This document shows positions 10,700 to 22,915 of a stretch of 64,000 bases of DNA, one piece after another. Position numbers and translations under genes: made by a program. The notes below the pieces were generated by a model that had not been told where the DNA came from, made no database searches, and was given only the letters and a program-made list of their open reading frames with translations. Origin of the DNA: Silybum marianum (taxonomy: Eukaryota; Streptophyta; Magnoliopsida; Asterales; Asteraceae); assembly GCA_036898165.1 (NCBI GenBank), contig CM072529.1, forward strand, positions 12,229,001-12,293,000, in the 5' to 3' direction. Position 1 is the stretch's first letter. The number at the start of each line of letters is the position of its first letter.

Positions 10700-11752
10700 C
10701 TACCTCCTACTATCGCCTCTCTGGTTGTTGTTGTAGCTTGACTTCTTGGAAGGCACGGAGTTGCCTTCCCACTTCCTCTTTTCCCCAGCTAACTTCCTCT
10801 CTTCTTTCCTTACCTCGTCGATATCCTCCACCATTTGTGCTTGATCAATGGCCTCCCTTAAAGTGGAGGTCTTTTCCGTTTGGGCCATTGCCATCATGTC
10901 AGATGGCAATCCTTTGATGTACGCCTTCATCTTTTCTCTCTTAGTTGGAGCCGCATGCCCCACTACATCCATTTTCTCCATAAATAGTCCTGTATACTCT
11001 CTGACAGTCTTATCCCCCTTCTTGAGAGCTCGGAATTCATGCACTATGCGATCCATAGCCCTCTCGTTATAGTATTCCTCCAAGACTTTCGCCTTAAACA
11101 TCTCCCAAGTCAACATTGATACAATCACCGGGCCAAGAGTTTTGGCAGTGACATTCCACCACCTTAAGACCGCACCCCTAAGCATCTGTGAGGCAAATCT
11201 CACCTTCTGACCTTCTTCACATTCACTCGAGCGAAAAGCTTGCTCGATCTCTTGAAGCCAATTCATGCAGACCACCGGATTAGATGTCATGGAGAACTCG
11301 GGTGGCTTGGTGTATAAGAAGGTTTTATAAGAGCAACTTTTCCCCGTTCTTCTCACTTCTCTCACGGGGGTTACTTCAGTAATTGGTGCGGCCCCTGTTC
11401 CCCCAGAACCTCCTACAACATTCTCGGATGTTACCTCATGTCTTCTGTAACCAGCATCTCTCTCCTCAAGCACTTTGAGTAATGATTCGTGTTGTTGTCC
11501 CATCATAGTGTTTACCGCTTGCAACAAACGAATCTAGAGTTCATCTTGTAAACCCGCCTCCGTCATTAGAGGACCCCCTGCATTAAGATTGAATGGCGGA
11601 ATAGAAATCAATCTGGGCACGGGTATACTTGTGAGAGGAGGAATGACTGGAGGCGGTTTAGTGACTTCCGCTGCTGCTGTCACGTCCTGATTCGTGACAT
11701 TGTTGTTTGCCCCATCAATTTCATTACGCGATCGGGTTCGCATGTTCACCAT
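10700..11752 (-). pseudogene. gypsy 1 gag
   Basis: A 351-codon frame starts at 11752 and is broken by one in-frame TAG at 11534-11536. The N-terminus is rich in Thr and Pro, with RTRSRNEIDGAN. The body is a retrotransposon gag capsid domain: KPPEFSMTSNPVVCMNWLQE, then LRGAVLRWWNVTAK, TWEMFKAKVLEEYYNE and EFRALKKGDKTVREY. It ends in a basic stretch and a stop at 10700. Degenerate zinc knuckles follow in the same frame beyond the stop (down to about 10520). Gag would form the retrotransposon particle. This copy is defective but well preserved. Confidence 0.88.
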
Positions 11753-12079
11753 CTTAGTCTGTCAAGATGGTAGAGCAGGAGTAAGACAAAGGTAACATAA
11801 ATACGTATAACACATTCGTCAATCATCGTAACAATAGGAAAACAAGCATACTCACATAACAATATACCCAAAATAGCATTAGCTACGTGATATCTTGAAT
11901 ATATCATACCCGTAAGAATTCTCATTACCAAAGTCACAATTCATGATTAGTGCATTTCCGTCGACTCTAAAGCTCTCCTATCTCAAGAGTGTCTAGCCAT
12001 AATATCTCACAAATCAACACTTAAAGTCTCAGCTAAAGTCTAGGCATCTTAAATTCATACCTAGTTTGCTTAAACTAGA

Positions 12080-12094
12080 GCTCTGATACCGACT
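12080..12094 (-). other. gypsy 1 primer binding site
   Basis: Minus-strand GGTATCAGAGCTC follows three bases after the 5' LTR end. It matches the 3' end complement of initiator tRNA-Met, the usual primer for these elements. Confidence 0.8.
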
Positions 12095-13107
12095 TGTAAC
12101 GCCCTAAAATTTAGAGCAAATTTAAGCCAAATAAGAAATGCGGAATATATAAAAATCACCCAATGAATGGGGAAAGAGTAAGGGAGTTTACAACTAAACG
12201 TGGACATTAAAATAACAACCTATTAATGTATACTATTTAGAATATAGATTAGAATTGGGTGTTACTAAAATCCTCAAAAGAATATGCTATGACTCCAACT
12301 ATACACACTCTATGTGCATATTTCAAAAAGGTGTCCTCTCCCTCGACAAATCCCGCTCTTCTCAAAAGAGCCCCATCAACCTATTTACCTGCAAAACCAC
12401 ATTTGAAATCAAATGTTAAGCTTACGCCTAGTAAGAACGAACAATTAGATGGACAAAGCAATTAAATATTTTTAATAAAGATGCAATACAGTTTATCCAT
12501 TTAACTCCACTTGAAAGCTTACTCTTGGTGAGCAAGGATCCTTTAAAAATAACCGGGGGTGACCTGATATTCCATCCTTAGCGACAGGTACCATAAGTAG
12601 GTCGCTACAGGATGTTTGAGTAACTATAAGAGTCAATGGCAACCGGTAATTACCGGCTATGCACCTAAGTACATGGCCCTCCAAGACTCCTACAAAGCCC
12701 GTGCAATGGGTCAATGGCAACCGGCAACTACCGGCTAACGCACAAATGTACAAGGCCCTCCAAGACTACTATGCGACCAAAAAGGACAACACTCCCGCCT
12801 TAAACCAACTATATGCCTATGGATCCATTACATACTGGTCTATTGAACAAATACGTCTAACGAGACGTATTAGTGGTTTTCCCAACTTGAAAACCTTTCC
12901 ATAAACCATAACCCTTCAAATACCGGTTTTACCAAAATTAGGTCAAATTATTTGAGTACCAAAAACCAAAGGTTATGCCATTTAATAACCTTCCCAAACG
13001 TTTTAAACCATAAAAATGCTCATTTCCTCATTTAAAACCAAATTATCCAAAATCCTCATTTTGACCTAAAATCTCCAAACTTACCCATAAATATAAATAC
13101 TTGCAAC

Positions 13108-13280
13108 TAGGGGTGTGCACGGGTTGGGGCGGGGCGGGTCGGGGTAGATTTAGGAAAATCCGATCGGGTTTCGGGGGGTGTGGGGGGAGACCGATCCGGC
13201 GGGGTTCGGGGTTCAGGGGGAGCGGGTCGGGTGGCGTCGGGTTTCGGGTGGGGCGGGGTGGGTTGGGGCGGGTTGACGTT
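13108..13280. repeat. GC-rich subterminal motif cluster of the hAT, left side
   Basis: The motif CGGGT/CGGGG occurs many times within about 170 bp of the terminus. A similar cluster lies at 16480-16645 inside the right end. hAT transposases are known to bind clustered short subterminal motifs, so these are candidate transposase binding sites. The apparent Gly/Arg- and Pro-rich ORFs here are by-products. Confidence 0.6.
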
Positions 13281-13608
13281 TTTGTTGACTTTTTTCCCAA
13301 TAGCTTTTTTCCACCATTTTTGTTCTATTTTTTCCCTGTTTTTTCCAGCAGTCACTGCCTCCTGTTTTGAAGATCCAAATCTATTTTCCAACACAAAATT
13401 AAATACCAAACCTACTAAAAATCATTCATATTTCAGCTTCGTAACAAAAATTAAATACCAAACGTCCAAACCTACTAAAAAAGCTAAATACCAAACTACA
13501 AATTACCAAAATAAGTAATTAACCAAACATTCATATTAATTTCGTAATGTTACCAAAATATCAAACAATCAAAATTCAACCATCTTCATAACTTCATTCT
13601 TCAAGACT

Positions 13609-15913
13609 TCAAACTTGTGTCGGAGCCGAAGTAGCATTATCATAACTAACACTTCCAACCCTTAAATTTGCCAATTCTGCAAGTTTATAGAACATTAAAA
13701 ATTAATATTATTGACAAATAAACATTAAAATTACTATTATATATGAAAATTTAATTGTACCTTGTTCAAACTTCTCGATATCTTCCAAGTTTTCCTCAAC
13801 TGCAAGTGGTTGATTAGAATCTCGTAACCAATCTTGTGTACATAAGAGTGCTTGTACTATTTTAGGAGTTAAAGAACTCCTAAAACAATCCAACACCCTC
13901 CCACTTGTGCTAAATGCCGATTCGGACGCCACAGTTGAAATTGGCACGGCAAGGATGTCTCTAGCAAGTTTAGAAAGAACGGGAAACCTTGCACTATTTA
14001 CTTTCCACCATGCAAGAATATCAAAGTTACTACATTCAGTTTCATTAGGCTTTTCCACTAGTACGCCCTCACTTAAATATATTTGAAGCTCAGTCTTTTT
14101 GTTTAAGTCTTCCCCGCTTTCTGTCATTTCCTTTAGCATTTGACTCTTTAATCTAGATGGTCCCCTTGCAATTGGGATTGGATTTACACTTTGCACGGGT
14201 GGAGTCGGGGGAGGGCAATTTAAGACATTTGCACTAGAACTACAACTAGAACTAGATCTAGAACTAGAACTAGAATATTCTACCACATAGTCATCAAATA
14301 AAGTAGTTGATTTTGACTTTATCGTCGTAAAACAAACTTCACCCACCTCTTTACAAACATTTGATTCAACTGGGTTTGCATGTATGCCATTTTATCTCTT
14401 GGGTCCAATATGTTTGCAAAGAATATCATGAAGTTCATCTTTGTCGGATCCCCCCAATACCTAACAAATTTTTCTTTCATCTTTGTACCCATTTCCTGTT
14501 TGCAAAAAAAGAAAATTACAATTTATATTGATAATTGGTAAGTAGTAAGTAACAAAAAGAAAATACAAACAAACAAAAGTAACATAATTATATAAGTTTT
14601 ACCTTTCCAGTTTTAGTAGCGGCTTTCGTCAAATCCTCAATTATGCAACTTAAATCAGATATTTCAGGTAAGAAAGAATTAGAAGCAACATAAAGAGACC
14701 CCGGTATTCTAACTGTCATCTCATAAAAGTTCTTCAAAAGAGTTAACATCATCTCAATGTATAACCAATCGGCAGATGTAACAATACCATCTTCACCTAA
14801 ATCAATCTTCAAAGACTCGAGATCATAGGATTGAAAAACTTCTTTAAACACAACCGCAGTCCGGATCATCATGTACGTTGAGTTTCATCTAGTATGAACA
14901 TCAAGGCATAAAGAACTCTTGTTTTCAACCCCGAGCAAATCCGCCATTTGTCTAAACTTTTGAATCCTATTCGGAGATCCCCTAATCCACCTAATCCAAT
15001 TCCTAAGTCGTCTAATTGACGAGTCAGCCAATTTCATTCCATCTTGCACCACTAAGTTGAGAATATGTGCAATGCATCTCATATGCAAATATTGCGCCCT
15101 CACAGGTGAACATCCCCACGACACTAGCTTGCTTCTCGAAAATGTAATGGCCACATCATTACTAGAGGCGTTGTCTACCGTGATAGTACTTATTATTTTT
15201 ATCCCCCAATCTACCAAACAATCCTCTATTGCTTTTGCTATTGATTCCCCTTTGTGTGAATTGATTTGAACAAATGAGATGACTTTTTTATGCAATTTCC
15301 ATTCGGCATCAATAAAATGTGCCGTTATGCACATATAATTGATCATTTGAACGGATGTCCAAGTGTCGGTCGTTAAACAAACCCTTTGTGCTTTTTCCTT
15401 AAAGAATTTCTTAAGGATTTCCCTCTCTTCCAAATATATACCGTATACGTCTCTATTAACCGTCCACCTAGATGGTATCTTAAACATAGGACATGCAAGA
15501 TCCATGAATTGCCTAAACCCCCTCCCCTCCACAAATACAAAAGGTAGCTCATCAATTATAATCATCTTTGCTAATCCTTTCCTAGTAGCCTCTTGATTAA
15601 ATACCCAACTAGTTAGAACATTTTGACTATCTCCCGTCTTGGAAGCTTGGAATGCCAAAATAGATTGTCTACTTTCTTTAGCATGGGGGTTCTTAAGGCA
15701 CACATCCATATGATTTTTTAAACTAGTAGTCCCGTGTTTTTTTACCTGCGCCGCATAAGATCTGGCACAATACTTACATTGTCCTCTAACTAACATACCA
15801 TTGTCGTCAAATTTTTTATCAAAATGGTCCCATACTACGGATCTTGTAGTTGTTTCAGATTGTTTTCGTTTTTTACTTTCCGCTTCCGAAACAGAACTTA
15901 CAGACTCGGCCAT
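13609..15913 (-). pseudogene. hAT transposase, BED zinc finger type
   Basis: Three exons fit by splice consensus: 15913-14603, 14495-13761 and 13676-13609. Exon 1 encodes the BED zinc finger (VVWDHFDKKF, GQCKYCARSYAAQ, GTTSLKNHMDVC) and the RNase H-like catalytic region (LTTDTWTSVQMINYMCITAH, ITVDNASSNDVA, MRCIAHILNLVVQDG). Exon 2 carries the C-terminal dimerisation domain (FDILAWWKVNSARFPVLS, LARDILAVPISTVASESAFS). Lesions are a TGA at 14885-14887 at a position where family members have Trp, and a one-base frameshift around 14350-14390. Exon 1 keeps its reading frame apart from the TGA. It would catalyse cut-and-paste transposition in the nucleus; this copy should be inactive but young. The family resembles ZBED/RICESLEEPER proteins. 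Confidence 0.88.
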
Positions 15914-17009
15914 CTAGAATTCAAGATTAAAATTAGATTAACAATTAACAAATTAAGAAATTAACAATTAACAATTTAAGTAATATTAAATATTAATAAA
16001 GTTTAGAATTAGAATAATAACAAATTAGGTTAATAAATCTTAATACAATAACAAATTAGTAAGTACTAAGTAGTAAGTAGTAATGAATCTGAAATTAGTA
16101 AATAATTAACAAATTAAGATGAGTTGAGAACTTGAGACTTGAGAGTTGAGAGTTGAGACTTAACTAAGCAACTTACATTTGAGATTTGGCCATGGAGAAC
16201 TGGAGATTGGAGAAGTGAATGGAGTCGCTGCCTCGCTGGAGCCTGGAGAGTTGGTGGACGGTGGTCGCTGGAGCCTCGACTGGTCGGTGGTCTTCTGCCA
16301 GAAAGAATCGCAGATGGCGGCGCCGGTCGGAAAGAAATCGGAGGAGGTGGGTGGGCGGCGCCGGCCGGAAAGCCTCGACTAGGGTTTGTAAAAAAACTAA
16401 ACCCTAAAAAAAACTACCGTGTGTGAAAGTGAAATGGTTCAAAATTCAAATTCAATCCATAGGTAAAAAAACTCTCGGCGGGTCATCAGGTCGGGTGGGG
16501 ACCGAATATGCAAACCCAACCCGTCCATAGTTTTGGAATCGGGTATTCGGGGTCGGGTGAGTTCGGGACGGGTAAATCGGGGGGCGGGGTTTTTCATTTT
16601 TTTCGGGTCGGGTACGGTCGGGGCGGTCGGGTATTTCGGGTTTTGCACACCCTTACTTGCAACCATAAGTTTAAAAATCAATGAAAGACAACATTTATAA
16701 CAAGTATTTAAGATTGTAAAGTTTGGATTTGAACTCACAAGGCTAGAGTTAGGAAAACCCTAGAAAAGCTCCTAAGACGATGGAGGTGATCAAGCAAGCT
16801 GAAAGGATGAGGAACACCACCACTTGAAGACTTTAAACCCCAAAACTTACTTGGATCTTTCTCTTTAATGTGGCAATAAATGCTTGGAAGGAGGTTGATG
16901 AAGAAAACCCAAACCCTAAAATCGCATCTTATGTTTTGATATCGTTGCTAAAACCCATACCTGATAAAATGAGATGAAGAGCTGAAAATTGCACCTTAAT
17001 ATGCCTGTT

Positions 17010-17290
17010 GGACCATGCGGGCGACTATGCCACATGCGACTATGACATGGCAATGTCGCCAATGTCCATGTCATAGTCGCCTTGAATGTACCGAAACTCT
17101 CGAATTTTTATCTGATTTCTCCTTCCCGCGACTATGACACTGGCATAGTCGCTGTGTCATAGCCACCGAATGTGTACCGAAAGGCTTGATCTGAATTTTG
17201 GCATCTGATGGTTCTGGCGACTGTGCCTTGCGACAATGACAAGGGCATTGTAGCCTGTCATTGTCGCCGAAAACGTACCGAAGGTCGTTT
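17010..17290. repeat. palindromic GCGACTATG / CATAGTCGC array in gypsy 1 LTR
   Basis: GCGACTATGACA-like and TGTCATAGTCGC-like words alternate at least four times, giving short hairpins. The same array persists in the truncated LTR at 7325-7500 with changes in unit number. Its role is unknown; a structural or promoter function is only a guess. Confidence 0.55.
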
Positions 17291-17426
17291 TCTGTCCGGC
17301 GTTCGTTCCTTTCCTCCAATCATTGCAACCCATCATTATACACTTGAAACCTTCCATTTGGCCATAAAGAATAATATTACAATGCTATTCTCATAATCCT
17401 TTCATGCGAAATTTCCAGGTGTTACA

Positions 17427-18237
17427 CATGTCATATATTAAACCAAAAAGAATCGATATTATACTTTATATAAAATTATCTCATCATCGTTAGTTGTATC
17501 TTCTGATATATACATATATATATATAATTAAAAAACAACTACATCATGAAACTTTGTAATTGACTTATAATTATAAAAGAAAAGTGTGAGACTACTGATT
17601 ATAATAACGAGGTGTGTTATGAGTATTGTTTTTTCATAGCTTATAATATATCGATTTATCTCCAACATATACCTCATAAAATATTTATATACACTATGCA
17701 ATAGCACAATTGCTACTTAGTTCTGTATAATTTGGTTATCTTTTGGTAATTTGCTTACATTTGTTGCAATGTACTTTTTTGCAACTTTGGCTAAAAACCC
17801 TCCTCGAAGCCCCTTCCAACCTACGATCGGACGAGGAGTAACAATATCGCAAGTATTGTGACCACTTCGACTATAGGCGAGTTTGATTGAATTGTTAATT
17901 TTTCCCTGTTTGAGTTTTTTTTTCAATCCGCTTAAAATAGTTTTTTCATAACATAGTTTTATGGGTAGAAGAACTTGAAAGACTAAAAGGTTTTAGTTAT
18001 CTTATGTAAAATGAAAGAGATTATGTCAATTCTAATTTCATTTTTATACATAGTTTGACTTCAATTTAAATTAAAAAAATGAAATTGAAATAGTTATATA
18101 CTAATGATTCTAGTATGTTTTTTTCCGAAGTATATAATATTTATATACGGTAAATGCAACAAATAAACTCATACACCTTTTTTACATTTGGTGAGGTTTG
18201 TAAAGCTGATCTCCTAGGAGGACAACGACTACGATAC
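17427..18237. other. AT-rich spacer between gypsy 1 and gypsy 2
   Basis: No gene or element was recognised. It contains a short (TA)n tract near 17510. A minus-strand ORF of 69 codons (17926-17717) has no family I can name and is probably chance. Confidence 0.4.
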
Positions 18238-19587
18238 CGCTTATTGGGAACAAATTACGCTTTGGAGGAATATGGAGAAGGTGAAACACCATCGCAAACC
18301 CTAAGCAGCAACACACCAGTCTATAAAGACTAAAGCTATAAGCCCACAAACCCTTAGTGGTAATAGGATTTAAAAACACCCAAGACCTTGCCACATACAT
18401 CCAATAAACAGATAGTGCACATATCCAACCCCAAAAGCTTGTAAAAGTGATCATGGTAAGTTTTTGCATTTAAGAAAGACAATTTAAAAACCATAATCAA
18501 CATATAAGCATTTGAAACATTCCACATTGCATTTTTAAGGGATAGGGAACTCACCTGAATTAGATACACCTTGTCCCGAGCTTAAACGGTTGAAGTCTCC
18601 AAACCGAAAGCCAAATTCACCAAGATAAAATGGGTGTTAACCCAAAGTAATATCCCCAAAAATATGTTCATATAGACCTAAGATAAACCCCTAGCTCAAA
18701 GGTTCAAACCCGGGCTCGAAACGAAAACGAAATGGACGAAGTTGCGCCAAACAGCGGGTTTGGCGGGTAATAGTGCGACTTAACCAGCACATCAACCCGC
18801 ACAATTCTTTCAACTGTAGGTTCGACGGGTAACAGTGCGGCTTAACCCGCACATCAACCCGCACAGCTCTCTGTTTTGGGTTTCTTCATCCCTGCATCTC
18901 AAAAATCTCCATTTCTTCAATCCAAATCATTAAAATACTGTTTTCTAACATCCCAAAACCACAATTGATGATTAGGAACAATCCCAAAATACACCCAATA
19001 CAATTCAAAACAACAATAGAAGATCCAATCACCAAATCAATCCAAAAAATGAAGCTTGAGAATCAATAACAATGATGTTAGAATCCCAATTCTTCTATTT
19101 GATGCATTACTCTAAAATAAACCAATAAACTAATCCCCCAACTATAAAATACACAAAGATGATTATTGGAATCATCAATTTCTTAAATCTAGTACAAGAA
19201 AATTCAAGGGATTAAGACCCTTGAAGAAATCTTGACTATACTCCAATAATGGATACCTTAAGTAAGATGATGAAGGAATATACCTTATAATGATGATTCC
19301 CCAATTGAAGCTGCAACTCTCTTGCTCCAAGCTTGATGAACCATCTTACTTTCTTCTCCAATGCTAAAACTCTCTAAAATCCCTCTTTCTTCCAAAACCC
19401 TCTTCCACAAGAAAACACACACACATACAGTCACCACAAATATGAAATTGACAAATGATGGAGAAAATTAGGAGAAACCCCTTATCTTCTCCAATATATA
19501 CCATGTGCCAAGAGTCTCCCAAGCCCTAGCCCAAGCAACAATTTATTTAAAGCCCAACATTACCATGATAAATTTTGGGTTATTACA
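18238..19587 (-). repeat. gypsy 2 3' LTR (truncated)
   Basis: It matches 23265-24485 throughout, including GGAATATGG, GAAACACCATCGCAAACCC and the end CCAACATTACCATG...GTTATTACA. An extra block around 18780-18870 holds direct repeats of GTGCGGCTTAACCCGCACAT type, which are shorter in the other LTR. The ORFs at 18182-18569 belong to this LTR and recur in the other one; they are not genes. Confidence 0.85.
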
Positions 19588-19598
19588 ACACCTCCCCC

Positions 19599-19820
19599 TT
19601 AACAGAATTCCGTCCTCGGAATTCCCTTATTGGAAAGATACGGATATAACTCTTTCATTTTGGATTCTAACTCCCAAGTAGCTTTTTTCCCTTTGTGAAA
19701 TCGCAACTGCACTTTCACAAGTGGAATTTCTTTGTTCTTCAAACTCTTGATCTTTCGATCAACAATCGTCTCGGGTTCTACCACAAAGCACAACTTCTCA
19801 TCCACTTGAACATCTTGCAA
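19599..19820 (-). pseudogene. gypsy 2 chromodomain remnant
   Basis: The frame encodes EPETIVDRKIKSLKNKEI, then VKVQLRFHKGKKATWELES and KMKELYPYL. This is the C-terminal chromodomain of a chromovirus integrase. It ends just before the polypurine tract, as in gypsy 1. Chromodomains direct integration by reading histone marks. The rest of integrase is missing upstream. Confidence 0.85.
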
Positions 19821-22800
19821 CGAAACAACTTGTATCCTCGCATGATACTTGTTGTTAGGAACTAATTCAATCCATAATCAATGCTCTTCCCACGATCCTC
19901 TAATATCCAAAGCAAACATGTTCAACATACCCTTAGTGACATAATAGGTCTCAATCCCCCGCTAACCGCATGAGTGCAAGACGTCGAGCCCCAATTATTC
20001 TGAGATTCCACCACTTACTGAAACTCTTCCAACACAAAAAATATTTTAATTATCTTAGTTCAACATCATTGGCCACAACATCAATTTGACGAATACACCT
20101 AATTGAAAAAAGGGACCGATTTAGAAAGTCGACACGTATTATCCAATTTGTTGCGAAACCCACCAAAGATCTTACAAACTCTGGCACGAAGTTTCCCACA
20201 ATATAGTTTCGTCTCCGCTTAACAATACTCAATTATAGGTTCCTACAAGGTTGGTAATTTGTCACATTAGCTTGTACCAAGTCAAGCACTATTTGACACT
20301 GAGTTATCCTTTCGTTGTACCCGAACAACAAATAACATTGATGAAGTTCTCTGCTGATAATCGACGTTCGGAAAATTATATGACGCCACTTATGCACATA
20401 CCAAACTCCTTTCCCGCAAAACATGGAAATCATTCGATTACTAACTACACCTCAATTCAAACCTAAATTTCCTCCACGGTCGAAATAATTTCGACAATTA
20501 TTCAACATACTCTACACTCTAACATATATATATATATATATATATATATAGAGTATAATTCGATTCCACACCTTGGGGTCTACATAATCCACACGCCCAA
20601 TATCTCATGCCACCCCCATCTTTAAATCATACAATAAATATTCATCGTTTTCACAATTTACTACAAGCATATATATGATGCTCAAAATCACACTGTAAAC
20701 AGTGCAATTCAAAATTTTGCAACTAAACGATCCAAAATTCGCACAAGAATGGTTCGACACACTATTCAACATTTTGGACCCTTTGAGTTCTTATGCCACA
20801 CATCTTCATAATTTTCACCAATAGTTGAACAACTTATCTTCCTTCAAGAACCCTATATAAAAGCATTCACGTAATTACTTGACCACACCTTCGAAATTTG
20901 GTCCATTGCCAAATGAGAGTATGGTTTAGCGTATAACAAACAACTTTACTATGCTGAATCATTTACTATACAATCCTTCCGCACTTATCAACTTTCCTTT
21001 CATAAAGCAATCAATCTTACCTGATTCCATTACATGATCATAATTCTTGCTGCATCATAAATGAGATGATGTTCGTTCACTTTACTTATTTGCTAGCCTT
21101 CCAAAGTAACGACTCACACCGAATCCGCATAAATTAGCCAAACACAATTGACTGATCCCAAACCATTCATTGCAAAGAGAGTTAATTTCTTACCAACATA
21201 GACCCTCACAGACTACAGTCTCATAAGATTTCATTCTCTCTTGAGAAATTTAAGCAGCCACCATCTAGATCCAGTCACGCACACTTGTGACTTCACACAC
21301 TGTTTACACACTTGCCAATCCCTTGAGCTATGCAAACCGTAGAGTGACCACATTCCCACTCCACTACCTACTCACACATTTCAACTCATCCCACGCCTTA
21401 ACACAAGACAACTAGCAAGCCACGTTAGAACATCGACAACTATCGGAAGCACATTCAACTAGATCACGGAGAAAAGCACCCTCTTCTGCGGACCATTATA
21501 GCCCCACGTACACCCACTTCCGCCCTTGATAGCTACTTAATCCGCATACTAAATCACCAGTCCAAACTCACGACCTCCAACCTTCATAACATTCACACTT
21601 GATGGTTAGCCTGAAGCCAAAAGTGCCTCTTACTCATATGACCATTCACATAATTGTCCATTCATAATCAAATAACCACATTACAGTCGATTCCCAAACC
21701 TATAACTTTTGTCGCATCACACCCATTAAGAACGACTGAAAGTCAACATCTGATATTGATGCACTGCCTCAATACCTCATAACCCAACTGCAAGTCCACT
21801 TTAACACTCTATGAACAACTTCAGTTCCTAATTCTCTTTTACTCCCTTATAGGTAGCGTTTCTTCAAAACAATGTACCATTACTTTTCAGCACGCTTTGG
21901 CTTAAGATATCCCGTGCTCGCGACTCGTTCCAAATGTCAACATTATTGTTTGTTAATTCCCCGGACCGTATCATGTCCAAGCTCATCACTGATTGTTAAT
22001 TACCCGATTTCAGCAACTTTGACTTTCCTAGATCATTTGTTGATCCCTTCATTTTCTTCACAACTTTCCTTCATTTCCCGATAAACAATTCTATGTTTTC
22101 AAAAATCTTATCTCATACACCGATGAATATGAGTCAAGGGATTCATTAATATTACCCGATTTTCTACGAAAGCTTTGAAAATCCAAACACACTTAGGCAA
22201 TATATTTCCTTGTTCAATTCTCAAGAATTTATCTTTAGATGAACCACCATGACTCTCAGATGAAATTTCATCTTGAAGGTTCCAACAATTACTCCCTATA
22301 CAACCTCACATAGCACCCCAAAACTCAGGATCAATCTTTGCAATACTAGCCTCTAAACATACTACCACATATTTTGGTTGCCTCAACAATAGCAATCAAA
22401 CACACTCATAAACTTGCAAATTCGAATTCTACACTCACAACTTCTTCTTCGACATTGGGTTCCCATCTCATGATCCCCAACCGACAATGCAGTCCTATAG
22501 AGTTCACTACCCTTCCACTTCCTCGACCACGGGTGTTAGCAACACCTCAGATTCCACTCTTTCTGTTGGTACAACTCCAACAAAAGGATTGTCTCCCTCA
22601 AACGTCGCATATACGTTCCTCACTGATCGACAAGGCAAAATTCTAGATTTATGAAATTATAGGAACAACTAAGTGACAACTAGATAGATCATAACAAGGT
22701 ATATAATCACACACATGCACCTGTAATTTCACAATTACATTAGCCAAGTGTAATCCCAAATTTACCGCACACGAGGGTCCTCTCTACCCCATTGTTTATA

Positions 22801-22900
22801 TCCCTGCCAAGTATTTTAATAACTTTCTAATTCATCTGTGACCCCTAGCCGACAGTCTAAAACAAGGTGCCACTCGACCACCTAATTCACTTAAACTAAG
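19821..22900 (-). other. gypsy 2 internal region without recognisable coding sequence
   Basis: About 3.1 kb shows no gag-pol domain on either strand. The part near the primer site (about 22915-22690 on the minus strand) resembles the matching part of gypsy 3 (42773-43030): both hold CGTGTGNGGTAAATTTG, then CACTTGGC and a TGCATGTGTGTG/TTATGTGTGTGTG word in the same order. It therefore looks like a non-autonomous large element rather than random decay. A (TA)n tract lies near 20525-20550. Confidence 0.55.
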
Positions 22901-22915
22901 GCTCTGATACGAATT
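22901..22915 (-). other. gypsy 2 primer binding site
   Basis: Minus-strand CGTATCAGAGCCT lies directly after the 5' LTR end. It is a one-base variant of the usual GGTATCAGAGC tRNA-Met primer site. Confidence 0.7.

Larger units (their letters stand above)
13108..16655 (-). mobile_element. hAT transposon (3548 bp), nearly autonomous
   Basis: Terminal inverted repeats are TAGGGGTGTGCA (left) and TAAGGGTGTGCA (right end, reverse complemented). An 8-bp target duplication CTTGCAAC lies at 13100-13107 and 16656-16663, as expected for hAT. Inside, on the minus strand, is a BED-finger transposase gene with only two clear lesions. The element is inserted in the gypsy 1 LTR and is therefore younger than it. 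Confidence 0.95.
7298..17426 (-). mobile_element. Ty3/gypsy (Tekay/chromovirus-like) element 1, with nested hAT
   Basis: Read on the minus strand: 5' LTR (17426 to 12095), tRNA-Met-like primer site, gag, zinc knuckles, RT, RNase H, integrase, chromodomain, polypurine tract and a truncated 3' LTR. The C-terminal chromodomain after integrase places it among chromoviruses, and the domain style is closest to the Tekay/Del group. The protease is deleted. The outer half of the 3' LTR is missing, so no target duplication can be checked. Over about 330 bp the two LTRs differ by roughly 6 percent by eye, plus small indels. A hAT transposon sits inside the 5' LTR. Confidence 0.9.
12095..17426 (-). repeat. 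gypsy 1 5' LTR, split by a hAT transposon
   Basis: Boundaries are TGTAACACC at 17426 and GGCGTTACA at 12095 on the minus strand. Without the 3548-bp hAT and one copy of its 8-bp target duplication, the LTR is about 1.77 kb. The pieces are 12095-13107 and 16664-17426. Small ORFs in it (for example at 12259-12465 and 12659-12904) show no recognisable domain and are treated as non-coding. Confidence 0.85.

Noticed and set aside
13043..13518. Pro-, Gly- and Arg-rich ORFs on both strands
   Set aside because: They lie in the GC-rich subterminal motif cluster of the hAT transposon. The composition comes from CGGGT repeats.
17717..17926. 69-codon minus-strand ORF between gypsy 1 and gypsy 2 as a small gene
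   Set aside because: No recognisable family, AT-rich surroundings, and no splice or promoter evidence.
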